Of a stretch of DNA of 26,941 bases, positions 14,460-22,425 are shown one piece after another. Source of the DNA: an uncultured Saprospiraceae bacterium (GTDB lineage: Bacteria; Bacteroidota; Bacteroidia; Chitinophagales; Saprospiraceae); NCBI GenBank assembly GCA_937894165.1, contig CALCSX010000356.1, positions 1 through 26,941 on the forward strand, in the 5' to 3' direction. A model generated the notes under the pieces. That model was given only the letters and a program-made list of their open reading frames with translations, had not been told where the DNA came from and did not search any database. How positions within the stretch are numbered: position 1 is the first letter of the stretch; each line of letters starts with the position of its first letter. A program made the translations under genes and the position numbers.

Positions 14460-17441
14460 TTATCTTGAAAGCTGTTTAACTGAGTCAGAAACTTTTGCAA
14501 GGTCATCAAACCATATTTCTTCTAACAAAGGTTTCAGTTCATAATTTAAAATGTCTGTCCACCATTGATTTTCGTTTCCATCATTTGTGTATGAGCAGAA
14601 ATAACTATGTCCAATTTGGAAGCCTTCGCCAAGGTTAACATCCTCTTTAATTTTGATATTTAATTTTGAAATTGATGTACATATGTGTTCAATAATGCCA
14701 ACCGACAAACCTTTATCAACTAAAAATGCTCGAAAGTTTGAACCATAGTCCGGCTGTAATGAAACAAAAGCAAATCTTCTTCTTAACGCGTAATCTACTA
14801 TTGCTAAAGAACGGTCAGCCGTATTCATTGTACCAATTATATATAGGTTGTCAGGTACATAAAAACGGTCTTCTTCATCCTCTGCATAAGTAAGTTTTAA
14901 AGCAAATTTTTCTTCTCTTTTATCCGCTTCAATTAGCATCATCAATTCACCAAAAATTTTGCTCAGGTTACCTCTATTAATTTCATCAATAATGAAAAAG
15001 AAAGGTCGTTCAGGGTGAGCAAAGGCTCGTTGGCAAAATGAGTAAAAAATCCCATCTCGTAAATCGAAACCGCCTTTTTGGGTAGGGCGAAGCCCTTGTA
15101 TAAAATCTTCGTAACTATAGGATTGATGAAATTGAACCATTTCAATATTCGCATCCATTACCTCTTGCATAATTTCATAAGCAAGTTTTCTAGCAATAAA
15201 AGTCTTACCTACCCCAGGAGGACCTTGTAGAATTATATTTTTCTTCCGTTTTAACAACGAAACGGTGTTTAAGAAATCAGTTTCACTTATAAATGGTTTG
15301 TCTGTATCTTCTGAAAACTTGTAACTTTTGATATTTTCAGATTGAAGAAGCTTTTCTGCGATAATATTTATGTTGTCAATTATCTCTCTAATTACATCAT
15401 ATTCCTCTTCTGTCAACTTGAACAAGCTACCTTGGTTGTTTATAAAAACTTCACATCCTTGTAGAGAAGGATTATTTTTTAGGTCATTCCAGTGAACTGG
15501 AATTTCCAATTTTTCTGTCAACTCAAATTCTATTTTTTCTCCATTTGTAGTTTCATGAATTCCTTTTATTACTTCATAAATAGCTTTTATTTGTTTGGAG
15601 GGAGAGTTTTCATAGCCAATTACAAAATCTCCAGGTTTCACTTCTTCAAAATACTTATATATTCTTCTTTTGTTACCTTTCTCATTATGTGTAGTGTAGG
15701 TGAGACTTTGGCCTTCGATATGATTGCTAATGCTCCATAATTTAGGATTTGTATTTAACCACCAGAAACTTTGAGGTTCATTGTAATTGGAAAATTCGTT
15801 CTCTATTTCTAGATCTTCTTCCCTTTGTTCTCTATGTTTCGATTGAATAGATTTGATTAATTCAAGAGTTTCCTTGTCAGATAATGTTTTGTTTTTTCCA
15901 AAATCTGTTAGTGACCATATTCCCCTTTTTTCATTAGATATATACCCACCATCTTTTAAGTAATTTCTAGCCCAAGCCACTTGGTTGTATAAAATGGGAA
16001 CGCCTGTTTTAGATTTTTCATTTAATTCCTCATAAGTAAATTGGAATCCATCTAAGACTTGTTTAGTAATATCCCCAGGTCTCCCTTCACCATTTTTATT
16101 TAAGACCTGTAATAATGGATTCATAAATTTTGAAAATCCGGGACCTTGTCTTTGATTTTCAACTTCTAAATTATCAATTTCCAAAGCTTCGAAAGTTAAA
16201 TCATTTTCTAAAAATATAGGAGCTAATTCAGGGTATAATCTTATATATTCATTGAATAAAAAATCAAACACTAATGTTGAACTAAATGTATCAGGTTTGA
16301 ATAATGTTTTATACTTACCTCCAAGAGGATAATCTAAAGAATTAGGTTTATAATGGTATATTTTATTAGTTAACCATTTAACTTTTCGTTGATGATTAAA
16401 CTTATGTTCATCTTCTTTATAAAAATATTCACTTTCAATAATTCCAATACCCAAACATGTATTTTTGCCTTTGTTCGCAAAAACGATATCTCCAATGCTC
16501 GCAGATTTAAACAACCATAAATTCCTGGTTTGGTTTGAATTACTATCATCTGGCAACCCAATGAAATGATTGATTTCTTCTCTAGAATTGAATTTGGAAA
16601 GATCATCTAAATCAAAATCTTTGTAACTTAATGCAATGTAGTTTTCATTATAAAATCTTTCCCATTCCGAGGCTTGACTTCCTGGTGCAAATTTAAAATG
16701 ATTACGACTTCCTTTATTTAATTTAATGATTTCTGATTTTAGATTTACTAAAATTTTGAACGCTTCTTCATAACTAGAAATGAAATTTAGACTGTCAGGT
16801 TTAGGTTCTTGTATTGACCATCCTGCAGCTTGACCTGCTTGGGATTTAGCATCAAATCTTATGAAAAATTGATAGCTTAATTTGTGAGATTCTTTAGTTA
16901 TTGGATATAACGCTAACCAACTATAATCTTTGCCAAAATTTGATGGACCTTGAAAGTCTACTGTATGGAAAGTGTAATCTTTTAAGTCCAATTTGGTTAT
17001 TAATTCATTAGATATTTGTTCCAAGTAATTTAATACAGTATCTTTTATTTTTCCTCTGTAAAAGAAACTATGAAATATACTCCAAGGGTTTTGCCAATTA
17101 GCAAATAAATCTCTTTTGGATAATTTATATTCCTGAAGTTGTTTTAAAAATTCTTCATTGTAGTGATTAAAGTAACTTATATCTTTTTCTCTTATTTTCT
17201 CTTTAATTTCATTTACAAGTTTTTCACTCGCTCTTTCACCGATTAAAAGTTTTCTAGAAACTTCCGCACGTAATAAATTGACTGGTTGAAACTTTCTGTC
17301 AGGATTTCCGAATTCTTTATTAATTGCCTCTAAATTACTTAAAGGTAAATTATTTAATGCGGAGTAGAGAGTGGTTGGATTGTCAGTATATCCTCTATAT
17401 TGTTTTGCTAAATCAGTTATATATTGAAATTGTGTTTGCAT
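14460..17441 (-). CDS. mcrB: McrB-like GTPase with several DNA-reader domains
   Basis: 993 residues, about twice the length of E. coli McrB. The C-terminal AAA+ motor has Walker A GPPGVGKT (740-747), Walker B and the McrB signature FFFIIDEINRGN (814-825), sensor GTMNTADRS (870-878) and the arginine-rich ALRRRF (885-890). Upstream of it are several probable readers. An unassigned domain is at about 90-250. An EVE-like fold is at about 305-365 ('IGDIVFANKGKNTCLGIGII'). A winged helix of the Mrr N-terminal type is at about 436-515 ('YNQVAWARNYLKDGGY...RGIWSLTDFG'). A second EVE-type domain is at about 556-680 ('FWWLNTNPKLWSI', 'PGDFVIGY'). EVE domains bind modified cytosine, so the ring probably recognises modified phage DNA and drives McrC. 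A TAAATTTG box lies only five bases before the ATG. Domain limits are estimates. Confidence 0.93.
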   Translation of the reverse strand: MQTQFQYITDLAKQYRGYTDNPTTLYSALNNLPLSNLEAINKEFGNPDRKFQPVNLLRAEVSRKLLIGERASEKLVNEIKEKIREKDISYFNHYNEEFLKQLQEYKLSKRDLFANWQNPWSIFHSFFYRGKIKDTVLNYLEQISNELITKLDLKDYTFHTVDFQGPSNFGKDYSWLALYPITKESHKLSYQFFIRFDAKSQAGQAAGWSIQEPKPDSLNFISSYEEAFKILVNLKSEIIKLNKGSRNHFKFAPGSQASEWERFYNENYIALSYKDFDLDDLSKFNSREEINHFIGLPDDSNSNQTRNLWLFKSASIGDIVFANKGKNTCLGIGIIESEYFYKEDEHKFNHQRKVKWLTNKIYHYKPNSLDYPLGGKYKTLFKPDTFSSTLVFDFLFNEYIRLYPELAPIFLENDLTFEALEIDNLEVENQRQGPGFSKFMNPLLQVLNKNGEGRPGDITKQVLDGFQFTYEELNEKSKTGVPILYNQVAWARNYLKDGGYISNEKRGIWSLTDFGKNKTLSDKETLELIKSIQSKHREQREEDLEIENEFSNYNEPQSFWWLNTNPKLWSISNHIEGQSLTYTTHNEKGNKRRIYKYFEEVKPGDFVIGYENSPSKQIKAIYEVIKGIHETTNGEKIEFELTEKLEIPVHWNDLKNNPSLQGCEVFINNQGSLFKLTEEEYDVIREIIDNINIIAEKLLQSENIKSYKFSEDTDKPFISETDFLNTVSLLKRKKNIILQGPPGVGKTFIARKLAYEIMQEVMDANIEMVQFHQSYSYEDFIQGLRPTQKGGFDLRDGIFYSFCQRAFAHPERPFFFIIDEINRGNLSKIFGELMMLIEADKREEKFALKLTYAEDEEDRFYVPDNLYIIGTMNTADRSLAIVDYALRRRFAFVSLQPDYGSNFRAFLVDKGLSVGIIEHICTSISKLNIKIKEDVNLGEGFQIGHSYFCSYTNDGNENQWWTDILNYELKPLLEEIWFDDLAKVSDSVKQLSR

Positions 17442-17511
17442 ATGTTCAAATTTAGATTCTAGTTAAAACTGTTGGTCACCTGAAAGGATTTCCAAGTTAT
17501 ATTGTACGATG

Positions 17512-18369
17512 TTATTCCACATATTTTACAATTGTTTCAGCATTAATTTTAATTATTGCCTTATCTACATTTTCATCTTTACGATAATAAGCCCAATCAG
17601 CTGTCGGACCTTCAGCATATAAATCGTGCTTGATTTGCTTTTTTGAGCTTCCATTTATTATAAATTTGATAAGATAAGGCTCAATTTCACTATTTTCTTC
17701 CATAGGGACGATAGATTGATCATAAGGTAATACAATAAATCTACCGGATTGTCGGCCTGCTCTCATCCTTCCAGTTTGTTCTTTCCATCCTTCGTCTAAA
17801 AGGAAGGGCATATTTACCATGTAGAGTGACTCTATTTCATTTAAATCTTTAGTATATATTTCTTCCATTCTACTTGAATTATATCTCCATTTCCTAGGAC
17901 AATAAAAAACCCAAAATTGCCCATCCTTACCATGATAACTTTCATTTTCAACTGCGAACATAAGACCGATTCTCCAATCAATACTCCAATCAAGTAATCT
18001 TGTTTTTAAACCTAAATGTTGTGCTTGAAAATTCAATTTCCATTGCTTTTCAAAAGTAGGGTTATAATTTGGATTTATTGAATCTTCTAATTTTGTCACA
18101 TCTCCGTTATATATTTCTTGGAAAAATCGATTTTGAAGTTCTATATCAACTTGTTTCATAACAATTGGATCTTTTATATATCTAGATAAACCATTTTCTA
18201 ATTTGTAGCTATCTTGCCCTTGACCACGATATAGTTCAAAATACTCTAAGCCAGAAGAGTTTTTTAACATTTGGATGGGAGGAATGAATTCATCTCTTAA
18301 TTGTTGATAGCTAGTAATTCTAGTTCCTTCAATTATTCGTTTTAAATCTTTAGGTGATAAAATCATCAT
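17512..18369 (-). CDS. FRG-domain protein
   Basis: 285 residues. The FRG hallmark is at 47-50 ('YRGQGQDSYKLENGLSRY'), followed by 'NFQAQHLGLKTRLLDWSIDWRIGLMFAV' at 113-140, where the AQH and TRLLDW blocks are the conserved core. The domain's activity is not well established; FRG proteins are frequent in phage-defence neighbourhoods. Here the gene is first of three same-strand genes, FRG-mcrB-mcrC, with 70 bp before mcrB, so it may be an accessory of the McrBC system. ATG at 18369 was chosen because the next codon is also ATG and stop codons follow upstream. No signal peptide or membrane segment. Confidence 0.85.
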   Translation of the reverse strand: MMILSPKDLKRIIEGTRITSYQQLRDEFIPPIQMLKNSSGLEYFELYRGQGQDSYKLENGLSRYIKDPIVMKQVDIELQNRFFQEIYNGDVTKLEDSINPNYNPTFEKQWKLNFQAQHLGLKTRLLDWSIDWRIGLMFAVENESYHGKDGQFWVFYCPRKWRYNSSRMEEIYTKDLNEIESLYMVNMPFLLDEGWKEQTGRMRAGRQSGRFIVLPYDQSIVPMEENSEIEPYLIKFIINGSSKKQIKHDLYAEGPTADWAYYRKDENVDKAIIKINAETIVKYVE

Positions 18370-18756
18370 ATCTAATAACTAGTATGTTTTTATATATTAT
18401 GAAGAAAATCTATTAATTTAATTTACTACTTTTCGTAATGTGATTTAAGTAGTAATATAATGGTAATATACTGTCTTTACATTAAATTTCTATGATGTCT
18501 CATTAACACACCCTCCAAAATAATCCTTTCTTTATTATTTACTTACTAAAAATCAATTATTTATTAGAATTTGGACTGTGAGTTCTTCAAAGTACTTAAA
18601 AATTAAATAATTAAATTACCATTTTCTAATTACCACAGTAGGTAGGCAAAGTAACATTTCAACCCTTTTCATTTTTCTAATATATTCATCGTATAAGGTC
18701 AAACGAAAAAAACCTAACGAATGTCGTTAGGTTTAATAACAAATCAAAATCTTGAT
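18370..18756. other. AT-rich gene-free interval upstream of the defence island
   Basis: 387 bp without a convincing ORF. It contains a 9-bp perfect inverted repeat, TTACTACTT (18423-18431) with AAGTAGTAA (18447-18455), about 55 bp upstream of the FRG start, which could be an operator. It also holds the terminator at 18704-18736. No tRNA or attachment site is seen. Confidence 0.5.
18704..18736 (-). terminator. Rho-independent terminator of the HTH gene
   Basis: On the minus strand, AAACCTAACGA-CAT-TCGTTAGGTTT forms an 11-bp perfect stem (18734-18724 with 18720-18710). It runs into seven T at 18712-18706. It lies 21 bp after the stop of the gene ending at 18757. Confidence 0.9.
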
Positions 18757-19143
18757 CTACCCCATCACCTCCACAATTTTCTTTGACACATTCGGTGGAA
18801 AGACATCCAGATTTAAATAAAATCTACTATCGATCTCAAATTTTTTGGAATTAAGAGCTACATTTTCACTCATGGTTTTATAGTCCGTAGAGCAAAATTC
18901 CAGTAAATCTTTTTTAGTCCTAACCTTGTAGTCTTCAGGGTGTCCAAAAATTTCAACTATAAGAAAAGCTTGTAAAAGATTGATTTTCCTAATTTTATCC
19001 CAATCATCATACAGACTTGGGTAGCAAAATTCAATCCATTTCTTTAGGGTCTTTCTACAAATACCATACATATTAGCTAAATCTTGCTTGGTAATTTTTA
19101 TTATTAAAAACAATATGAAAAAGTAAAATAATAATAATGTCAT
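18757..19143 (-). CDS. Small protein with N-terminal hydrophobic segment and putative helix-turn-helix
   Basis: 128 residues from ATG 19143. A longer frame reaches 19248, but it would run through the terminator at 19161-19200 and overlap the 36-residue gene, so the shorter start is preferred. Residues 2-15 are very hydrophobic (LLLFYFFILFLII). Residues 17-37 (ITKQDLANMYGICRKTLKKWI) look like a helix-turn-helix of the kind used to read DNA. The rest has no family I recognise. The hydrophobic stretch could be a membrane anchor, or the real start may be a non-ATG codon just before IKITKQDL, giving a plain cytoplasmic regulator. It is followed by its own terminator. Function not assigned. Confidence 0.6.
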   Translation of the reverse strand: MTLLLFYFFILFLIIKITKQDLANMYGICRKTLKKWIEFCYPSLYDDWDKIRKINLLQAFLIVEIFGHPEDYKVRTKKDLLEFCSTDYKTMSENVALNSKKFEIDSRFYLNLDVFPPNVSKKIVEVMG

Positions 19144-19160
19144 AATTTTAGTTTTAAGAG

Positions 19161-19200
19161 ATAAAAAATAAAGTTCTGCTACATTATTATAGCAGAACTT
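19161..19200 (-). terminator. Rho-independent terminator of the 36-residue gene
   Basis: On the minus strand, AAGTTCTGCTA pairs perfectly with TAGCAGAACTT (11 bp, 8-base loop; 19200-19190 with 19181-19171), followed by TATTTTTTAT. It begins 10 bases after the TGA at 19211. Confidence 0.92.
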
Positions 19201-19210
19201 GAAAGAAAAA

Positions 19211-19321
19211 TCATTTTCCTTTTGGTTTGGGTGTGTTTCCTCTTCCACCGCCCGAAGGTTTTCCGGTTGTACTTGGATACTGAGGATTTGGTTTCCCTTT
19301 AGAAGTTTCTACTTTTGACAT
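19211..19321 (-). CDS. 36-residue Gly/Pro/Lys-rich small protein
   Basis: The frame starts MSKVETSKGKPNPQYP, continues STTGKPSGGGRGNTPKPKGK and ends in TGA. It is basic, with no hydrophobic segment and no cysteine, and is probably disordered. Short Bacteroidota proteins with a 'TTGKPSGGGR' core feel familiar, but I cannot name a function. The case for a real gene is structural: a TATATTTG promoter box about 38 bp upstream, the ORF, and a strong terminator 10 bp downstream make a complete short transcription unit of about 190 nt. It could also be a small RNA with an incidental ORF. The following HTH gene lies 67 bp downstream, beyond the terminator. Confidence 0.7.
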   Translation of the reverse strand: MSKVETSKGKPNPQYPSTTGKPSGGGRGNTPKPKGK

Positions 19322-19358
19322 AACTTAAGAATTTAAATTTAAAAATTAAATATCACTT

Positions 19359-19388
19359 CAAATATAAAGCACTATCATTTTTCAAAAA
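19359..19388 (-). promoter_or_regulatory. Promoter of the 36-residue gene
   Basis: The minus strand has TTTTTG (19388-19383), a 16-base spacer and TATATTTG (19366-19359), close to the Bacteroidota -33/-7 pattern. Predicted leader about 30 nt. Confidence 0.65.
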
Positions 19389-19531
19389 TAATACGCTCCC
19401 AATAATTAGTTAAAAGATGGAAATATATTGATTTTCTTCAGTTCAGCAGTCCCACCATCACTCTTCCTCCTGCAAAACATGAACAAACCTACCTTCAAAA
19501 TCATCATCATCCGATAATCTAGAAATAACAA

Positions 19532-20020
19532 CTACTTCAACAGATACATTATATCGGTCTCCCACTTCGTCAAATCCGGCTCGTCATCAGCGTCCGTAAG
19601 GTAGAATTCATAACGTCCGGTCCAGATTTCATCCGTTTCGGTTTCTGTTTTTGCAATATTTATCTTCTTTTTTTTGGCCCAATTGTGTATTAAATCGTGG
19701 GATTCATCTAATTTGTCCGGATGACCCTCGTGAATGAAGGATAGATACTTGCCTCGGGGAAGGGTGGTAGTACTCACCCGATCATCACCTTTCATTAATT
19801 TTTTGGTGACTACTCCGGCTCTCACATGGTATTTTTTAAAAAAATCACCTATGATTAAGTATTGGTAAAATAATGGTCCTGCTATTTCTCCACGATTTTT
19901 AAATACCCATTCACAAATTGTAGAAAATAAGGCATTTGCTGCACTCCATTCATTAAAAGTGACTTTCGTCTCAATGTAGGCTACCGGAATTTCTTTAAGA
20001 GCTGTAATTTTTGGTTCCAT
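19532..20020 (-). CDS. Stand-alone GyrI-like (BacTraE/SOUL-type) small-molecule-binding protein
   Basis: 162 residues, the usual size of the isolated domain. The fold pattern is visible: an N-terminal strand 'EIPVAYIETKVTF', a helix 'AANALFSTICEWVFKNRG', 'GPLFYQYLI', the central 'LPRGKYLSFIHEGHPDKLDESHDLIHNWAKKKK' and the closing 'EIWTGRYEFYLTDADDEPDLTKWETDIMYLL'. Relatives bind small ligands, hydrolyse reactive cyclopropanoids, or act as effector domains of AraC or MerR regulators. This copy has no DNA-binding domain. It is monocistronic by spacing (more than 200 bp on each side). No signal peptide, so cytoplasmic. The ligand is unknown. Confidence 0.85.
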   Translation of the reverse strand: MEPKITALKEIPVAYIETKVTFNEWSAANALFSTICEWVFKNRGEIAGPLFYQYLIIGDFFKKYHVRAGVVTKKLMKGDDRVSTTTLPRGKYLSFIHEGHPDKLDESHDLIHNWAKKKKINIAKTETETDEIWTGRYEFYLTDADDEPDLTKWETDIMYLLK

Positions 20021-20280
20021 GCGAGTGGTTTTACAGATGATTAAAATTATAAGAACTAAATTACAACTTTTTAGTATTTATTTTGGATGGGGAATGCGAC
20101 ATAAGAAGGGATATTTACGCCATTTCGTTTTCCACATCAAAAAAAACTATGGTACTCGGTTTGCTTGTACGTTTGGTTCTAAATTGATAATTGAAACCTC
20201 TATTGAGCACGATCAAATGAGCATAATATTAAATAAATGCACATTAAGTAGTGCAAAAGGCAAATCTTTCCTCTTTTTAA

Positions 20281-21036
20281 TTATTTAATCCTATAAGCCA
20301 CCCCGCTACCAATTGAAATTGTGGCGATATTTTGATAGACGCTAAAATATATAAATTCAGGTTGAGTATAGAAAAAGTCTGCGGTGAACAAGAGAGTTAT
20401 TCTTTTTGCAACATTAAACCTAATTAGTGTACCTACGTTGAGGGCAAATGCGGTCGAACTTTCTGTTCCTATGCCAAAATCCGGCAGTGTAGTCACTGAA
20501 TAGCCTATCATAGGTTTAAAATCACATTCTACTTTTTCCGAGACTTGAAATGATAATAAGGGACCTACCAATATTCCCCCATAAGACCAAGGGTCGTAAT
20601 AATACCCTTTCGCATTTAATCCATTTGCGGCTCCAAACCAGGTACCACAGATCCCAATATTTTCTGAGAATAAATAGCCAAAATTTACCAAGTTTATTTG
20701 AAGACCTGTTTTTGCTAAACCACTAGTAATATCAGCGAATTCACCGACAGGAATAGAAGCTCCAAGGGACAGCCCGATATAACCTTTTCGTCGATCAGAA
20801 GTAGGTTTTTTATCCTCACAATATTCCTTGGTTATTCTATCAATTTCATCTACTTCAAAAACAAAAACGTTTCTATCTTCTGTTTCTATTTTGAACGTCT
20901 TATTGGGAATTTGCTCAATAATTATCCCTCGGATGATGCTTCCGTTTTTTAGGTAAATTACATCTTGATAATTATTTTGACCGAATGATAATGAGGCCAC
21001 AAAAACAAAAAATAGAAAAGTTATAAATGTCTTCAT
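20281..21036 (-). CDS. Outer-membrane beta-barrel protein with an N-terminal 'YLKNGSIIRG' beta module
   Basis: 251 residues from ATG 21036; an upstream ATG at 21060 would add eight charged residues before a clean signal peptide (MKTFITFLFFVFVASLSFGQ). Residues 26-70 (DVIYLKNGSIIRGIIIEQIPNKTFKIETEDRNVFVFEVDEIDRITKE) are a small beta module seen at the start of many Bacteroidota envelope proteins. The rest, from 'YIGLSLGASIPVGEF' to 'SIGSGVAYRIK', alternates like an eight-strand barrel. It probably sits in the outer membrane; no specific role can be given. It follows the TonB-C-like gene by 49 bp on the same strand, so the two may share a transcript. Confidence 0.78.
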   Translation of the reverse strand: MKTFITFLFFVFVASLSFGQNNYQDVIYLKNGSIIRGIIIEQIPNKTFKIETEDRNVFVFEVDEIDRITKEYCEDKKPTSDRRKGYIGLSLGASIPVGEFADITSGLAKTGLQINLVNFGYLFSENIGICGTWFGAANGLNAKGYYYDPWSYGGILVGPLLSFQVSEKVECDFKPMIGYSVTTLPDFGIGTESSTAFALNVGTLIRFNVAKRITLLFTADFFYTQPEFIYFSVYQNIATISIGSGVAYRIK

Positions 21037-21085
21037 TTGCTTTTTTTTAAAATATATCAATGGATTTAGTAGAAATTTGAACTTC

Positions 21086-21535
21086 TTAATTTTGTATTTC
21101 TATCATTCCGTCTGTTATCTTCATTCTCCACATATACCAGCTATCGACAGTTTTTTTCTTGTTTTTCTTGCCGGGTTTCCAATCCTCAATGGTCTTAAAA
21201 AAAGCTATTAAATCTGAATCCAGAGTTTCATTCCCAGATTTTGTAACCACATGAAATCCTCCACCAACTTCTCCATTGCAGTTGACGGCAAATTGAATCG
21301 CACATTCACCGGTAAAACTTGGATTATCTTTAGCAAAAGTTATTGTATTATTTAAATTAACTTCAATAGTTGCAATTGATTCGACCGGCTTGGCTCGTCT
21401 CTCAATTAAAAAGAACACATTTCCCGGATTGCAAACATTGTCAGGATAAATCCCTTCAGCACTCATTATCAATTGTCCAAGCGATGGAAAACTGGTGATT
21501 ATTAATATTGAGATTACTAAAATATGCTTCATCAT
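21086..21535 (-). CDS. Periplasmic protein with TonB-C-like domain
   Basis: 149 residues. The signal peptide is about 1-20 (MMKHILVISILIITSFPSLG). Residues 70-145 follow the pattern of the TonB C-terminal domain: 'CAIQFAVNCNGEVGGGFHVVTKSGNETLDSDLIAFFKTIEDWKPG', then a Lys-rich loop and 'VDSWYMWRMKI'. Unlike real TonB, it has no retained membrane anchor or Pro-rich arm, so it is more likely a secreted relative than an energy transducer. Cysteines at about 36, 78 and 89 may form a disulphide. It is followed at 49 bp by a barrel gene. Family call moderate. Confidence 0.65.
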   Translation of the reverse strand: MMKHILVISILIITSFPSLGQLIMSAEGIYPDNVCNPGNVFFLIERRAKPVESIATIEVNLNNTITFAKDNPSFTGECAIQFAVNCNGEVGGGFHVVTKSGNETLDSDLIAFFKTIEDWKPGKKNKKKTVDSWYMWRMKITDGMIEIQN

Positions 21536-21620
21536 TTAAGTTTTAATTGTGTAAAAATGAAAAGATATTAAATACAATATAGAGTAAATTTTTATTTGAT
21601 GGGTAAAATATCTCAGCTCA

Positions 21621-21628
21621 CAAATTTA
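21621..21628 (-). promoter_or_regulatory. Putative -7 box for the TonB-C-like gene
   Basis: The minus strand reads TAAATTTG, matching TAnnTTTG, about 86 bp before the start at 21535. No clear TTTG is seen at -33, so this is weak. Confidence 0.35.
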
Positions 21629-21719
21629 TACTCATTTCTTTACAGTTGCATCTAATTTTACGCACACTGTAATGAGCAAAAAAGATAAAGATCCTATTTG
21701 GCTTTATTTGATTTCTATT

Positions 21720-22388
21720 TTAATTTATATCATAACTGCATCCCACGCTAATGCCATATCTGATCGGTCTATATTCGATGTATTCAAAAAAGTCGCCCAA
21801 ACTTATTGTAGAAGTTAGACCAATGAGTAAATACAATTTTGACGTTATAAGGTGACCATATTCAATCGAATTATCAAAAGCAAATTTCGTTTTGTGATAA
21901 TCAGCACTCCATAAGTATATTCCTTCAGTAGAAATAATTTCTTCGTACATGATATTTGCATAAATCGAAAGCTTATTTTGCTTCTTTTTAATAATATCAA
22001 TACCTGATGTTACTCCGACACCATACATTTTAAATTCACGTTCTACTCGATATTCTTCACCTACAAATTTTCCAAAAAATAAATTGTTTCCTATTTCAGT
22101 AAACCCAAATTTTGAAATATTGGACGAAAGACCCACGGATAAATATTTATTCAATACTTTTAGTCCGGATAAAGAAATTACATAACCAATGTTTGAATAT
22201 TGATGTTTTGGATCCAAAGATAAATCAAAAAAAGGAACAGGGAATTCCAAAGGTTTATTAAAATGACTACTATGACCTAAGCCCATGTTTACCTTTAGAT
22301 TAAAACCTTTATTGTCCGATTGAGCGAAGCCCATTTGCGTCAATAGATAAAGTAGTAAAGTTGTGAAAATTAAATTTATATATTTCAA
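21720..22388 (-). CDS. Outer-membrane beta-barrel family protein
   Basis: 222 residues. A signal peptide covers about 1-22 (ends MGFAQS). The mature part alternates hydrophobic and polar residues with glycine turns (LKVNMGLGHSSHF, YVISLSGLKVLNKYLSVGLSSNISKFGF) and ends in 'YGISVGCSYDIN', like small barrels of Bacteroidota. No catalytic motif. It lies 37 bp downstream of the 1208-residue secreted protein on the same strand and probably shares its message. Function unknown. Confidence 0.72.
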   Translation of the reverse strand: MKYINLIFTTLLLYLLTQMGFAQSDNKGFNLKVNMGLGHSSHFNKPLEFPVPFFDLSLDPKHQYSNIGYVISLSGLKVLNKYLSVGLSSNISKFGFTEIGNNLFFGKFVGEEYRVEREFKMYGVGVTSGIDIIKKKQNKLSIYANIMYEEIISTEGIYLWSADYHKTKFAFDNSIEYGHLITSKLYLLIGLTSTISLGDFFEYIEYRPIRYGISVGCSYDIN

Positions 22389-22425
22389 ATTTTAAATTTT
22401 TATATCCTGATCATTATCTTTCATA

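Noticed and set aside
19144..19248. N-terminal extension of the HTH gene to 19248
   Set aside because: It would be translated through a strong terminator hairpin and overlaps the 36-residue gene.
19458..19590. Acidic frame downstream of the GyrI-like gene ending FEGRFVHVLQEEE
   Set aside because: About 43 codons with no start codon, opened by a TGA and overlapping the real GyrI frame; a frame this short is expected by chance.
20019..20288. 89-codon plus-strand frame between the GyrI-like and barrel genes
   Set aside because: No recognisable domain, no promoter, no conserved-looking composition; treated as chance.
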